A stretch of 64,000 nucleotides of DNA, from positions 1,234,284-1,298,283 of the forward strand of contig ML661796.1 in the NCBI GenBank assembly GCA_007570785.1. The letters are read 5' to 3'. Shown here piece after piece: positions 1 through 10,500 of the stretch (position 1 is its first letter; every line of letters begins with the position of its first letter). Below the pieces are notes generated by a model, which was not told where the DNA came from, made no database searches, and worked only from the letters and a program-made list of their open reading frames with translations. The DNA comes from Antilocapra americana (taxonomy: Eukaryota > Chordata > Mammalia > Artiodactyla > Antilocapridae). Both the position numbers and the translations under genes were made by a program.

Positions 1-150
1 TAGTGTTTTTCTCATTCTTTGGGTCCAGAGAGGTTAGGTAATAAGCCCAAGGCCACACAGCTGGTAACTGCCACAACTAAGAGTTCACAAGGTGTAACTA
101 AAGATGCCACTGGCCACAGCGTGGATCGAAGACTCCTCATGCTGCAACTG
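1..150 (-). mobile_element. MIR remnant
   Basis: gagaggttaggtaataagcc and aaggccacacagctggtaac match reverse MIR. Confidence 0.65.
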
Positions 151-335
151 AGACCTGGTGCAGCCAAATAATGATATATTAAAAAAAAATGTTCAGCCCA
201 GATGTTTTAAAGGTTCAGTTCCAGGAGTTTAGGACTATCAAAAACATTGGCTCTAAGCAGGAGTAAGTTATCAATTTGATAAGAACAGGTAGCCTCTCAG
301 AAACATCATTTCCCATCTCCCCTACACTCTACTCA

Positions 336-738
336 GCTGCTGTTTAGTCACTCAGTCGGGTCCAACTCTTTGCGACCCCATGGACTGTAGCCTGCCAGGC
401 TCCTCTGTCCATGGGATTCTCCAGGCAAGAATACTGGAGTGGGTAGCCATTCCCTTCTCCNNNNNNNNNNNNNNNNNNNNNNNNNNNNNNNNNNNNNNNN
501 NNNNNNNNNNNNNNNNNNNNNNNNNNNNNNNNNNNNNNNNNNNNNNNNNNNNNNNNNNNNATTTGCGACCCCATGGACTGTAGCCTGCCAGGCTCCTCTG
601 TCCATGGGATTCTCCAGGCAAGAATACTGGAGTGGGTAGCCATTCCCTTCTCCAGGGGATCTTCCCGACCCACGGATGGAACCCACTTCTCCTGCATTGC
701 AGGCAGATTCTTTATCACTGAGCCAGCAGGGAAGCTCC
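336..738 (-). mobile_element. Bov-tA SINE, interrupted by an assembly gap
   Basis: Reverse Bov-tA from gctgctgtttagtcactcag to gagccagcagggaagctc. Its middle 92 bases are present on both sides of the gap (369-460 and 562-653), so the element appears longer than it really is. Confidence 0.92.
461..560. other. Assembly gap (100 N), probably false
   Basis: One hundred N is a conventional placeholder for unknown length. Both edges carry the same 92 bases, which points to unmerged overlapping contig ends. Confidence 0.97.
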
Positions 739-859
739 CACGCTGCTCAGCCTCAAGCCTAATTAAAACATCACTAATTCTGTGGTGTGTTCTCTGGTCC
801 CTTGTGTACCCCACACTCTGAAATAAAAGCACTCTCAACTAGTTAGCAGTAGAATATGA

Positions 860-1250
860 CTTAGGACCTTGCTACTCAAAGTGTGGTCCTCAGACAAGCA
901 GACAGTTTGTTTCAAAGTGAAGAATCACTGGCCCCACCCCAGACCTACAGAATGAGAATCTGCGTTTTAACTTGATTCCAAGGTGACTCATGCACGATGT
1001 GAAAGATTAAGAAGAGGTTTAAGAGAGCTCTTACTCAAATTTAAAAGTGCTTCAAATCACCTGAGGCAATCCTTACAGTTGCAAATGCAGGGGTCCTACC
1101 CTAGAGATTCTGATTCAAAAATTCTAGGGCTGGGAATCTGGATTGTAATAAGGCTGGATTTGAAAGTTTCCAGGAAAATTGTCTCAGACTTGACAAGCTT
1201 CTTGCTAATAGAGACAACACCACAGATAGTAACTGAGTTCCTTGCCCCTT
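860..1250 (+). mobile_element. MER5A-like DNA-transposon remnants (two, adjacent)
   Basis: First copy at about 865-1010 (ctcaaagtgtggtcctcaga, ccccaccccagacctacaga, gaatctgcgttttaac). A second, weaker copy lies at about 1040-1170 (aatcacctgaggcaatcctt, agagattctgattcaaaaa). Confidence 0.65.
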
Positions 1251-1500
1251 CCTAGAAGCATACTGAACATGTAGACATCAATCCTGATTTGAGACCTAGC
1301 TATCAAAAGAGAGTCTCGTGGGAAATAAAAACCCCAGGCCTCACCAGTCAGGACTCAAAGCTGCCCTTTCCTTATAGCCTGATGCCCCCCAGAGAATCCT
1401 AGGTCAAGTACTCGCCCATTCTTCTTTTTGGCCATTTCCATCTGTCTCCAAAAGGAAAAAGCCTACCTCCTCCAGGATCTCAGTGTTCTTAGAACAGAAA

Positions 1501-1710
1501 GTGAAAGTGAAGTCACTCAGTCGTGTCCAACTCTTTGCAACCCCATGGACTATAGCCTACCAGGCTCCTCTGTCCATGGAATTTTCAAGGCAAGTGTACT
1601 GGAGTGGATTGCCATTCCCTTCTCCAGGGGATCTTCCCGACCCAGGGATCAAACACGGTTCTCCCACAGTTCAGGCAGATGCTTTACTGTTTGAGCCACC
1701 AGGGAAGCCC
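1501..1710 (-). mobile_element. Bov-tA SINE
   Basis: Reverse copy: gaagtcactcagtcgtgtcc through gagccaccagggaagccc. The short duplication agaacaga lies at 1491-1498 and 1713-1720. Confidence 0.93.
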
Positions 1711-2092
1711 TCAGAACAGAGGCTGTTCCATCTAGACTGAATGCCAAGTGTCCACTGCAAGCAAACCAGGACCAGAAGGAGTCAAAGGACCCTGTCACCT
1801 GTCACTGTGGGCAACACATCCCTGGACAATTTCAGTCCCAGGTGATACCCAGTAGGGCCCCATGGAACTCCTGGCTACAAAGTCTTTCTGTGTCCCCCAT
1901 TTCTTTGATTGCAGGAAATAGGCTTCATTCAGCCTCCATGTCCTTCCCTGCATTCCCCAACGGGCAGGTTCAAGCAATTATAGGAAGAAATGGTCAAGAG
2001 AAACAATAGCACAGCCTTTAGGGCAAGGCCTTGTTTCCCTATCAATAACACACACAATATCTTTGAGCTGTTTCGCAGATACTGAAATCCCC
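1711..2092. other. Unique sequence
   Basis: No feature is recognised. Confidence 0.35.
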
Positions 2093-2554
2093 TGTTACCA
2101 AGTCCAAGCTTGCTCTTCTTGCCGCAGGACAGGCCAATGAATCTGACAGATGAGGTGTTGAGGCAAGGAAGAAACTTTAATGGGCGGGGGGCGGCAGACC
2201 AAAGAGATGGCAGACTAGTGCCTCAAAATAACCATCTTACTGGGGTCTGGATGCCAGGTTCTTTTATAGATCAGAGATGAAGGGAGGTGAGGAAGCAAAG
2301 TAAAAAGGCCATTACTCTTGCAAACATCTCCTAGAATGGCAAACCTCAGGCAGAGGGTGTGTTAATTTTTTCCTTCCTGCCATCCACAGGTGGACAGTGT
2401 TCTGAACAAAGGCACTTTGGTTTAACAGTCAGGCCAAGGGACAGGATTCTCTGAGGTAAACTGTTCTGTATGATTATAATAACAAAAGCAACAAAAAGCA
2501 AGGCAAAGAAACAGTTTCCAACATGGAGTCAAAATTTGCTTCCTCCCTGCAACA
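2093..2554 (-). mobile_element. Solo LTR of an endogenous retrovirus
   Basis: The ends TGTT...AACA are inverted repeats. On the - strand a TATA box (tctataaaag, 2261-2270) is followed about 85 bases later by the polyadenylation signal ATTAAA (revcomp at 2176-2181), the expected order in an LTR. No internal retroviral sequence is attached. The flanks share only 'cc', so the target-site duplication is decayed or my boundary is off. The family is not named. Confidence 0.6.
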
Positions 2555-3626
2555 CCTCCAGGTGGGAAAAGTTAACAATTAAAAATGGTATGCTGCCCAC
2601 AAGCATGTAAACTCCAGAACAGTTGAATCCTGAAGGTTGATGATTCTGGCTCCTACTTACATCACCACCAACCCAAAAGAAGAATGTCCACGAGCTGCTT
2701 TTGCCCTCTTTGATTTATTACTATAAAACTTCTCACTATCCTCTCCAAGTGGGGAAACATAATTTTTCGAGGCAGGAGCCCACTGTGTTTCCCCTTTGCC
2801 TGGCAAAGTAATAAGTCTATCATTTTCTACTCTGTCTCTGAGATTCGATTCTGCCCAGTGTACAGAAAGCTGAGCTTTCAGCATCATACTTACTATATAT
2901 TTTACTTTCCTAAAATATTCTTTCTTTAAAAACAGACTTTAATGTTGATCATTCCTAATAGATACTATATTTGGCTTACATAAAAAGACATAGGTTTATA
3001 AAGTGGCCAGTATAAAAGAAAAAACAGCCTAAAGATATAATTGGATCAAGAAGTGAAAGAAAAAATTAATCTCAACAAAGTATCTCCTGGACTCAGTTTC
3101 TGAGCAATTGCCCTATAGTCTATAATTATGAATAAAATACTCTTTGAAAAGACCTCATCAGAATCTGAGAGAAATGAGAACAATAGGGTAGGTATTACAA
3201 AAGATTGGTTCTTCTCAGATAATTGTTTTTAATAAAATGGTAAAAGTGTAGAAAACACCAGGCAACTATAATTAGGATAATAATCTATTGTTCTACAGGA
3301 ATATATACCCTGTTGTCGCTTCTATTGGAAAGCAACAAAGAAAATGTAGTAAAGGATGAGTGAATACGTTTGAAGGATAGTTATACATTGAACTGTAGAG
3401 GTCATTAATTAATCTTTCCTTTATGGCAGAATCAGCCAAATAATGAACAGTGGATACTATGATACATGCAGGCTCAGAGAGCACTCTGGTTTTAGAGAGC
3501 AGCCCAGGGAAACTACAAGACAGCTTTTATATATGACTGCCTACATTTTCAGTTTATGTGCTTAGGTTCGGTGGTATTCAGACACAAAACTTTTGTTCTA
3601 CACTGTTGAATTCTATTCTTTGTCAA
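2555..3626. other. AT-rich unique sequence
   Basis: Short frames at 2657-2887 and 3293-3484 on the - strand show no domain. Confidence 0.4.
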
Positions 3627-3810
3627 CTGGGAGTGTCTGAAGCTATCATTGGTCTTTAGTTGATAGAAATTTCAGGAATGGAGGCTCCAGGAAGATCCAT
3701 GAACACCTTGATTTGATCCTGGGAGTGTCTGAAGCTATCATTGGTCTTTAGTTGATAGAAATTTCAGGAATGGAGGCTCCAGGAAGATCCATGAACACCT
3801 TGATTTGATC
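3627..3810. repeat. Perfect tandem duplication of 92 bases
   Basis: The unit starting ctgggagtgtctgaagctat at 3627-3718 is repeated at 3719-3810 with no difference that I can see. The unit is not a recognised repeat. Confidence 0.97.
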
Positions 3811-4249
3811 TTGACCTTGACATAAATGTTTTTAAGACAGGGGGCATAAAGAAGTACAAGACCGCTAACTGAAACGATCTGGTTTTCATCTTCATTTTTC
3901 AGATGAAAAATAAGAAGGAGGAAAATCAGACCATCTCTTCCACTCCCATCCCTTGGCTACTCTAGGTCAGAGGACATCCAGACTGTTCCCAGTGAGACTG
4001 TCACTATATGCTGGACCCAAGGGCCTGACAGGGGAGGAGCCATGCCAAGTGAGCTTCAGGGAGAGGTCTTAGCCTCCTGGGCCACAATTCTTTTTCTTCT
4101 CCCCTGAAACTGGGGACCCTTAAATAGGTAGGCCCAAATAATCCTGGTTTCTCCAGGAAATTGGTGGTATTACCCAATAGCTTTAATAGTACAGGTTTTG
4201 CAGGAGGACTACATCTGTAGTTGTGGGGCCTTGACAAATCCTTAGACTT
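3811..4249. other. Unique sequence
   Basis: An open frame of 82 codons on the - strand (4004-4252) overlaps the MIR and has no domain. Confidence 0.4.
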
Positions 4250-4380
4250 CATTGAGCCTCAGTTTGTAAAATGGGAATAAACACAGTGCCTCCCTCAAAG
4301 GGCTGTGATAGGATTGAATAATTAACTACAGGTAAAGTTCTTAGCCTGGAACATAGTGAACACTGAAATGATAGCTATTT
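4250..4380 (+). mobile_element. MIR remnant
   Basis: cctcagtttgtaaaatggga, ctccctcaaagggctgtgat and gtaaagttcttagcctggaa follow MIR. Confidence 0.78.
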
Positions 4381-4755
4381 TTATAGTTATTATCAACTGG
4401 AAATATTCATCTCCCTTATTTTTCAGTCAAATAAGAGTTTGGAACTGCATTAAGGAAGAATTAAGTGATCATTACTAGAAAAGTTTAGACTTTCAAAGTA
4501 AACCCTAAGGATCTAAGACTGTCTTCTCTAAACAATTGATGATTTTCCATAATACAGTCTCCTCTGCTCCCTTCCATTAGATGACTCCTGCTACCCAACA
4601 TACACACACACACAAACATATACATGTACAAATACACACATGCACACCCTTCTCCCCTCAGCTCAGGTTCCTCATAGAAAGCTAAATTGGAATTGTTGGT
4701 CTAAGTGTCCCACCAGGTGAGCATATCTGTGTGTGCTTGGTGTACTATGTGTTTT
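4381..4755. other. Unique sequence
   Basis: AC-rich words near 4600-4645 only. Confidence 0.35.
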
Positions 4756-4776
4756 GTGTGTGTGTGTGTGCGCGCA

Positions 4777-4842
<66 letters not shown>
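4756..4842. repeat. Compound (TG)n microsatellite with CGCGCA interruptions
   Basis: (TG)n is interrupted twice by 'cgcgca' at about 4771 and 4801, which suggests duplication of a block of about 30 bases within the array. A smaller AC-rich stretch lies at 4600-4645. Confidence 0.92.
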
Positions 4843-4844
<2 letters not shown>

Positions 4845-5451
4845 CACTAGAGTCTTTGTTTGCCAAGGTCAAGTAGGTGGATCTTTGCTGTAAGGAGAGT
4901 ACTTTGAGCTTCTCCATTCTTGACTATGTTTGATTCCTCTCCACACCTTTCCTGCCAAATAGCATTGCAGCTTCTACTTTGAACACTCCCAGAGAAAGCT
5001 CACTGTGCCCTAAGGCCACCATACTTATCTTTAGCAAACTCCTTCTATTTACAATTTCTTTCTTATTTTGGTCTGAAAGCTCTATCCTTCTAGCTTCATC
5101 TAGATCCTACTTCTGCCTCCTCAGGGGACCTAACAGCAAAGAGCAAAATAAAGCCATTTATATCCTGAACATCATTAAGAAAAGCCCTTCCAAAGGGAGG
5201 GGTGCATATCTCTACATCTCTACTGACATTTGTTTGAGATGACTGGGATCTTGGGCTTTGGCCTGAGTTTATTATGGACCTGAACCCCCACTGTCCAGGG
5301 CATCTACCCTGGCTGTCTCCCAGCTCCAGGAGCCATTTTCCACCCATCTTTTCCCTGACGGCTCTAGGTCCAGCTTGGGTACATAATATCCACCTCACTT
5401 GACCTGACACTGGGCTATAATTGAGGTCCTCTCAGGAGTATAACAGAAAGG
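4843..5451. other. Unique sequence
   Basis: An open frame of 104 codons on the - strand (5096-5410) has no recognisable domain. Confidence 0.4.
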
Positions 5452-5660
5452 AAGTAAAGTCGCTCAGTCATATCCAACTCTTTCTGACCCCTTGGGCTGT
5501 ATGTAGCCCACCAGGCTCCTCTGTCCATGGGATTCCCCAGGCAAGAATATTGGAGTGGGTTGCCATGCCCTCCTCCAGGGGATCTTCCCAACCCAGGGAT
5601 CAAACCCTGGTTTCCTGCTTGGCAGGCAGATTCTTTACAGTCTGAGTCACCAGGGAACCT
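5452..5660 (-). mobile_element. Bov-tA SINE
   Basis: Reverse copy: aagtcgctcagtcatatcca through agtctgagtcaccagggaac. It faces the next SINE across about 28 bases. Confidence 0.92.
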
Positions 5661-5688
5661 CAGAAGTATAGGGCAATTCAATTAAATA

Positions 5689-5900
5689 GGGTTTCCCTGG
5701 TGGCTCAGATGGCAAAGACTTCGTCTGCGATGCAGGAGACCCAGGTTCTATCCCTGGATTGGGAAGATCCCCTGGAGGAGGGCTTGGCAACCCACTCCAA
5801 TATTCTTGCCTGGAGAATCCCCATGGACAGAGGATCCTGGCAAGCTACAGTCCATGGGGTCTCAAAGAGTCGGACATGACTGAGCGACTAAGCACAGCAT
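5689..5900 (+). mobile_element. Bov-tA SINE
   Basis: gggtttccctggtggctcag through gacatgactgagcgactaag, full length. Confidence 0.93.
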
Positions 5901-6242
5901 GGCACAGGAGTATAGGCCGCCCTCACTCAGCTTGGGGGTATAAATACTGACAGTTGAGAGCCTGGAAGCCCAGACTTTGTGAGGAACAGCAGTATCACCC
6001 TTTACCTCCTCCCTCCCCCCACAAGGTTTGGACAGAATCATTTAAGCTTCATGAACCATCAGAGGTCAGGTCATTGTTTTCCCTCAACACAGATTAAAAC
6101 AGAGAGTCAGTCAGTCAAAGATACTGTCAGAGATGCTACTGGAGGGACTGCAGACACCTTCTGAAGTGCACATCTAGGGAATGGTGTGCTAAGGAGGGCA
6201 ACTGAGCAGGTTGCCATGTTCCTCAGGCAGACTCACACCTCT
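5901..6242. other. Unique sequence
   Basis: tataaata at about 5939 has no supporting context. Nothing is recognised. Confidence 0.35.
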
Positions 6243-6490
6243 GCTCAGTTCAGTTCAGTCACTCAGTCGTGTCTGACTCTTTGCAATCCCATGGGCTGCA
6301 GCACACCAGGCTTCCCTGTCCATCACCAACTCCCAGAGCTTACTCAAACTCATGTCCATTGTGTCAGTGATGCCATCCAACCACCTGGTCCTCTGTTGTC
6401 CCCTTCTCCTCCCAGCTTCAATCTTTCCCAGCATCAGGGACTTTTCCAGTGAGTCAGTTCTTCACATCAGGTGGCCAAAGTGAACTCGAT
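6243..6490 (-). mobile_element. BovB 3' end
   Basis: ttcagttcagtcactcagtc, ccttctcctcccagcttcaa and cacatcaggtggccaaagtg match the reverse BovB 3' end. About 250 bases are left. Confidence 0.9.
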
Positions 6491-6726
6491 TTGCCTTTAG
6501 CCCATCAGTGATCATCTACCATCACCTCGAGCTAGTCTTTAAGTCCATACATGGCTAGGAAGGAGAGGAGCGCCAGCATAGACATATTGTCTGTGTGTTG
6601 GGGGTAGAGGGTGTCCAATCCACGAATGTGCCATTGTACATTTTATGTTACAAATTTCTTTTAAAACTTAATTTATGTTGCTCACTGTATTAGTTACATC
6701 ACTTATTTCACATTCTGCCAATTTTT

Positions 6727-7059
6727 GTACTAATGTTTTTTAAATTTTCTTTATGTATTGGCTGTGCTGGGTCTTCATTGCTGCTTGGACTTTTCTCTAC
6801 TTGCAGCGAGTGGGGGCTACTCTCTAGTTGTGATACACAGGCTTCTCACTGTGGTGGCTTCTCTTCTTGTGGAGCACGGGCCCTAGGACACACAGGCTTT
6901 AGTAGTTGCAGTGTGTGGGCTCTAGAGCTTGGGCTTAGCAGTCATGGCACACAGGTTTAGTTGCCCCATGGCCTGTGGGGTCCTCTTGGGCCAGGGATCG
7001 AACCCAAGTCTCCTGCATTGGCAGGCAGATTCCTATTCACTGAGCCACCAAGGAAGTCC
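6727..7059 (-). mobile_element. CHR-1 type SINE
   Basis: Full-length reverse copy: ggctgtgctgggtcttcatt to gagccaccaaggaagtcc. The 18-base duplication cacattctgccaattttt / cacattctgccagttttt lies at 6709-6726 and 7060-7077. Confidence 0.93.
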
Positions 7060-7077
7060 CACATTCTGCCAGTTTTT

Positions 7078-7584
7078 AAGGTCATTTTAGGTGCTTAGAA
7101 ATATAGCACTATCTTAGGCTTTCCCATCTATTATTTAACACAGTGAAAACCAGAACTTGGAAAGTTGCAAAGTATCTGTGCCTGTGTGCTCCAGGGAGAC
7201 TCAGTAACTTCGTGTTAAATGCCTTTTTCCATCTCCTCTGTCTGCTGCAGAAAAACAACAAGTTGTCACATAGCTCTCCAAAGTTTAAACCTAACTTTTT
7301 GGTTCCATAAAATAGCGTTTCTGAGTAACTATTCGGTAATGTTTTTGAAATTAAAGAAAAACATGGAAAAGGGGACTAGGATTTCTTGAACTCCAATCAT
7401 GAGCTACATGTTTTACATATATGAGTGGTAAAATTTTGAGTGAAAGTTTCCTTTGTCTAGTGAAAATAGAAGGTAATGTTTACTTCTAAATGCTAAGAAA
7501 ATGAAATATATTATTAAATCTGGATTGTGCTTAAAGTCAGTTTATCCCATAATTTCCCAGAGTCTGTTTTGATGAACATGAGTA
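7078..7584. other. AT-rich unique sequence
   Basis: No feature is recognised. Confidence 0.4.
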
Positions 7585-7925
7585 TTTGCAAGCCTTTTTA
7601 GTTTGAAATAATATTAGATTTACAGAAGAATTACAGAGTACAAAGAGCTTCCATATATTGCTCCCTCAGCTTCCCCTGAAGTGAGCATCTTACATAACTA
7701 TGGTCAATGTGTCACAACGAAGACATAGATAGTATAATACTATTAATGAAACTCCAGAGTTTACTCAGATTTCCCCAGTTTTTCCACTAAATGGCCCTTT
7801 TCTGTTTCAGGCTCCAAGCCCAAATACCACACTGCCTTGATTCATCAAGTTCCTGGGTCTTCTCCAACCTGTAACACTTTCGAGGTCTTTCATTGTGTTT
7901 TGCCACCTTGACAGAGATGAACAAT
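7585..7925 (+). mobile_element. Old L1 3' remnant (L1M type)
   Basis: tagatttacagaagaattac, gctccctcagcttcccctga, tttccccagtttttccacta and ccaccttgacag follow a well-known old L1 3' region. Confidence 0.7.
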
Positions 7926-7986
7926 CATTTAACTGGATCTTCTGTGGGGAAAAGAATTCATACTCAATTACATTTACAAAATATTA

Positions 7987-8357
7987 GGGCTTCCCTGGTG
8001 GTCCAGGGGTGCTAGGGCTTCCCTGGTGGTCCAGTGGTTAAGAATCTGCCTTGCGGCCTTGTGGAGGGAGGAGGAAAGGAGGTTCTGGAGGGGAAAGAAA
8101 AAAAAAAAGAATCGGCCTTGCAATGCAAGGGACACTGGTTTGACCCCTAGTCTGGGAAGATCTCACCTGCTGTGGAGTAACAAAGCCCATGGGCCACAAC
8201 CACTGACCCTGTGTATGGCAACTGCTGAAGCCTGTGCACCTAGAGCCTGTGCTCCACAATAAGAGAAGCCACCATACAACTCGAGAAAGCCCACATGCAG
8301 CAACAAAAACCCACCATAGCAAAAAAAAAAAAAGTAAATAAATCTAAAAAAAAAAAA
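7987..8357 (+). mobile_element. CHR-1 type SINE with partial head duplication
   Basis: gggcttccctggtggtccag occurs twice, at 7987 and 8015 (period 28). The body follows, with an extra A/G-rich piece at 8055-8112, then an A-rich tail. The duplication tttacaaaatatta / tttacaaaatgcta lies at 7973-7986 and, beyond the L1, at 9021-9034. Confidence 0.85.
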
Positions 8358-9020
8358 CTGCAAGTAGACCTGCCATATGACCCAGCAATCCCACTGCTGG
8401 GCATACACACCGAGGAAACCAGAATTGAAAGAGACACGTGTACCCCAATGTTCATATCTGGATTGTTTACAATAGCCAGGACATGGAAGCAACCTAGATG
8501 CCCATCAACTGAGGAATGGATAAGAAAGCTGTGGTACATATACACAATGGAATACTACTCAGCATTAAAAAAAAATCATTTGAATCAGTTCTACTCAGGT
8601 GGACGGAACTGGGGCCCATTATCCAGAGTGAAGTAAGCTAGAAGGAAAAACAACAATACAGTATACTAACACATATATATGGAATTTAGAAAGATGGTAA
8701 CGAGAACCCAGCATGCGAGACAGCAAAAGGAATACAGATGTATAGAACAGACTCGTGGACTCTGTGGAAGAGGGCAAGGGTGGGATAATATGGGAGAATG
8801 GCATTGAAACATGTTAATTACCATATGTGAAATCAATCGCCAGCCCAGGATTGATGCTCAGGGCTGGTGCACTGAGATGACCCAGGGGGAGGGAATCGGG
8901 AGGGAGGAGGGAGGGGGGTTCTGGAGGGGGAGCATATGTAAACCCATGGCGGTTTCATGTCATTGTATGGCAAAACCAACACAATAAAGTAAAGAAAATT
9001 TTAAAAAAAATTTAAAAAAG
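8358..9020 (+). mobile_element. 5'-truncated L1 joined to a CHR SINE
   Basis: L1 ORF2 C-terminus ([20 protein letters not shown], then [14 protein letters not shown]) runs into the artiodactyl 3' UTR (acccatggcggtttcatgtc) and an A-rich tail. It follows the SINE's A tail with no intervening sequence. Confidence 0.92.
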
Positions 9021-9034
9021 TTTACAAAATGCTA

Positions 9035-9325
9035 AATAAAATAGACTTCTTGGACACTAGAAAAAAATATGCTAATATGTTTTATAAATATTCAAGAGGA
9101 GCCTGCAATAAGCAGCGTTTCCCAAAGATTTGGCCACAGAGGCAAGGCCACTACTAACAGGGCCTCTCTCCAGGCTAGGGTTCTCCAGGCTAGTGAGAGT
9201 CTGATTGAGACGATTTGTATTCCATGACTCTCCTACCTGTTCTTCCTACTTCTAGCCCTGCACAACTTCCTTTCATTCTCCAGTTAATTCCTAGAGTGAA
9301 TTTTGCATACTGCAAAACTGCTCCA
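9035..9325. other. Unique sequence
   Basis: A short direct repeat (ttctccaggctag, twice) lies near 9180-9195. Nothing else is recognised. Confidence 0.4.
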
Positions 9326-9482
9326 AGACTTCCCTAGTGGTTCAGTGGCTAAGACTCCATGCTCCCAGTGTAGGGCGCCTGAGTTTGATCCCCTGTCAGG
9401 GAACTAGATATCACCTACAACAACTAGAGAAGCCCCTGCATTGCAATGAAGACCCAGGGCAGCCTAAAAATAAGTTTTAAAA
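9326..9482 (+). mobile_element. CHR-2 type SINE
   Basis: gacttccctagtggttcagt, gtcagggaactagatatcac, gaagacccagggcagcc. Confidence 0.88.
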
Positions 9483-9529
9483 AATGTTCTGAAACCTTTC
9501 TTCAGTCTGCAATGAACTACAGAATTGGA

Positions 9530-10320
9530 ACTCACAGTCTTCAGCATGCAGTCCAAGCCCACCACAACCTCATTTCAGCTGACCTTCTCAGCCATAGCCA
9601 TTTCTTCCCCTGCCATCCTCTCTAAAATCTCATTTCCAGCCACACTAAGTGCTCCAATATTTCCCCAACCCGTCTCTTGTCTTTCAACACTCTCACTCTG
9701 CATTTTACTTCCTCCTCCTTTGTCTTACCAAAACCCAGATCAGCCTCCTGGTCGGACAGAAATGCCATCTCCTTTTTGAAGTCTTCCTCCCTTCTCCCTT
9801 AGGCTCTGCAAGTCTGAGATCAGCATGAATCCCTTTGCTTCTCAGCATCACAGTGTCTGTTGAAGTACCATCCACAGCTTTCCTTTTTGCCACCTATTAG
9901 GCAGCAGCATGTTTGTGCCCCGTTCTAGGCTGTGAGCCCTTGAGGATGAGAAATGAACCTTTTTTGCCACGATAAGCCTGCTTCCTCATCTCTGGCCTTG
10001 ACAAAATATGTGTGTGTGTGTGCTCAATTGAGTCTGACTCTATGATCCCATGGACTGTAGCCCGCCAGGCTCCTCTGTCCATAGAATTTTCCAGGCAAGA
10101 ATACTGGAGAGTGGGTTGCCATTTCCTATTCCAGGGGATCTTCCCAAACCAGGAATCGAACCCAGGTCTCTTGTGTCTCCTGCATTGGCCGGCAGATTCT
10201 TTGGTGCAGTGGTAAAGAATCTAGGCTGTGAGCTCCTTGAAGATGAGAAATGCACCTTATTTACCACTAAAAGTCTGGTTCCTCACCTTTGGCCTTGAAC
10301 AAAATAGGAGTTCATTAAAT
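9530..10320 (+). mobile_element. L2 3' end, with its last 85 bases present twice
   Basis: L2-like sequence runs from about 9530 (ccaccacaacctcatttcag). The end segment 'ctaggctgtgagccc' at 9925-10007 recurs at 10221-10307 with about a dozen differences. The Bov-tA at 10010-10214 lies between the copies. Confidence 0.55.
10010..10214 (-). mobile_element. Bov-tA SINE
   Basis: Reverse Bov-tA starting in a short GT run and ending 'gattctttggtgcagtgg'. It separates two copies of an L2-like 85-base segment. Confidence 0.9.
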
Positions 10321-10339
10321 TCTCGACAGATGAAGCAAC

Positions 10340-10500
10340 AAACATCTATAGCACTTTACACTTTCTAAGTCTTTTATTTGAGTTTCACAATAATCCTATA
10401 AGGAGGGAGTGATAATTATCCCCAAGTTACCATAAAGGAAACTGAGGCATGGATCGGTTAAGTGACTTGCCCCGCTGTCACACAGCTAATCAGGTATAGA
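10340..10500 (-). mobile_element. MIR remnant
   Basis: ctttacactttctaagtctt, aaggaaactgaggcatgg and gtcacacagctaatcagg follow reverse MIR. Confidence 0.75.

Noticed and set aside
4705..4917. Open frames of repeated Cys-Val or Thr-His
   Set aside because: Translations of the TG/CA microsatellite only; the same applies at 48.9 and 59.7 kb.
5689..5765. tRNA-like sequences at SINE heads
   Set aside because: These are tRNA-derived SINE heads of Bov-tA and CHR type without a complete cloverleaf; they are not tRNA genes.
5938..5945. TATAAATA word downstream of a SINE
   Set aside because: There is no CpG island, initiator or following open frame, so chance is likely.
8295..8636. Open frame with [10 protein letters not shown] and [10 protein letters not shown]
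   Set aside because: Not a gene: it is the C-terminal end of L1 ORF2 in a truncated element.
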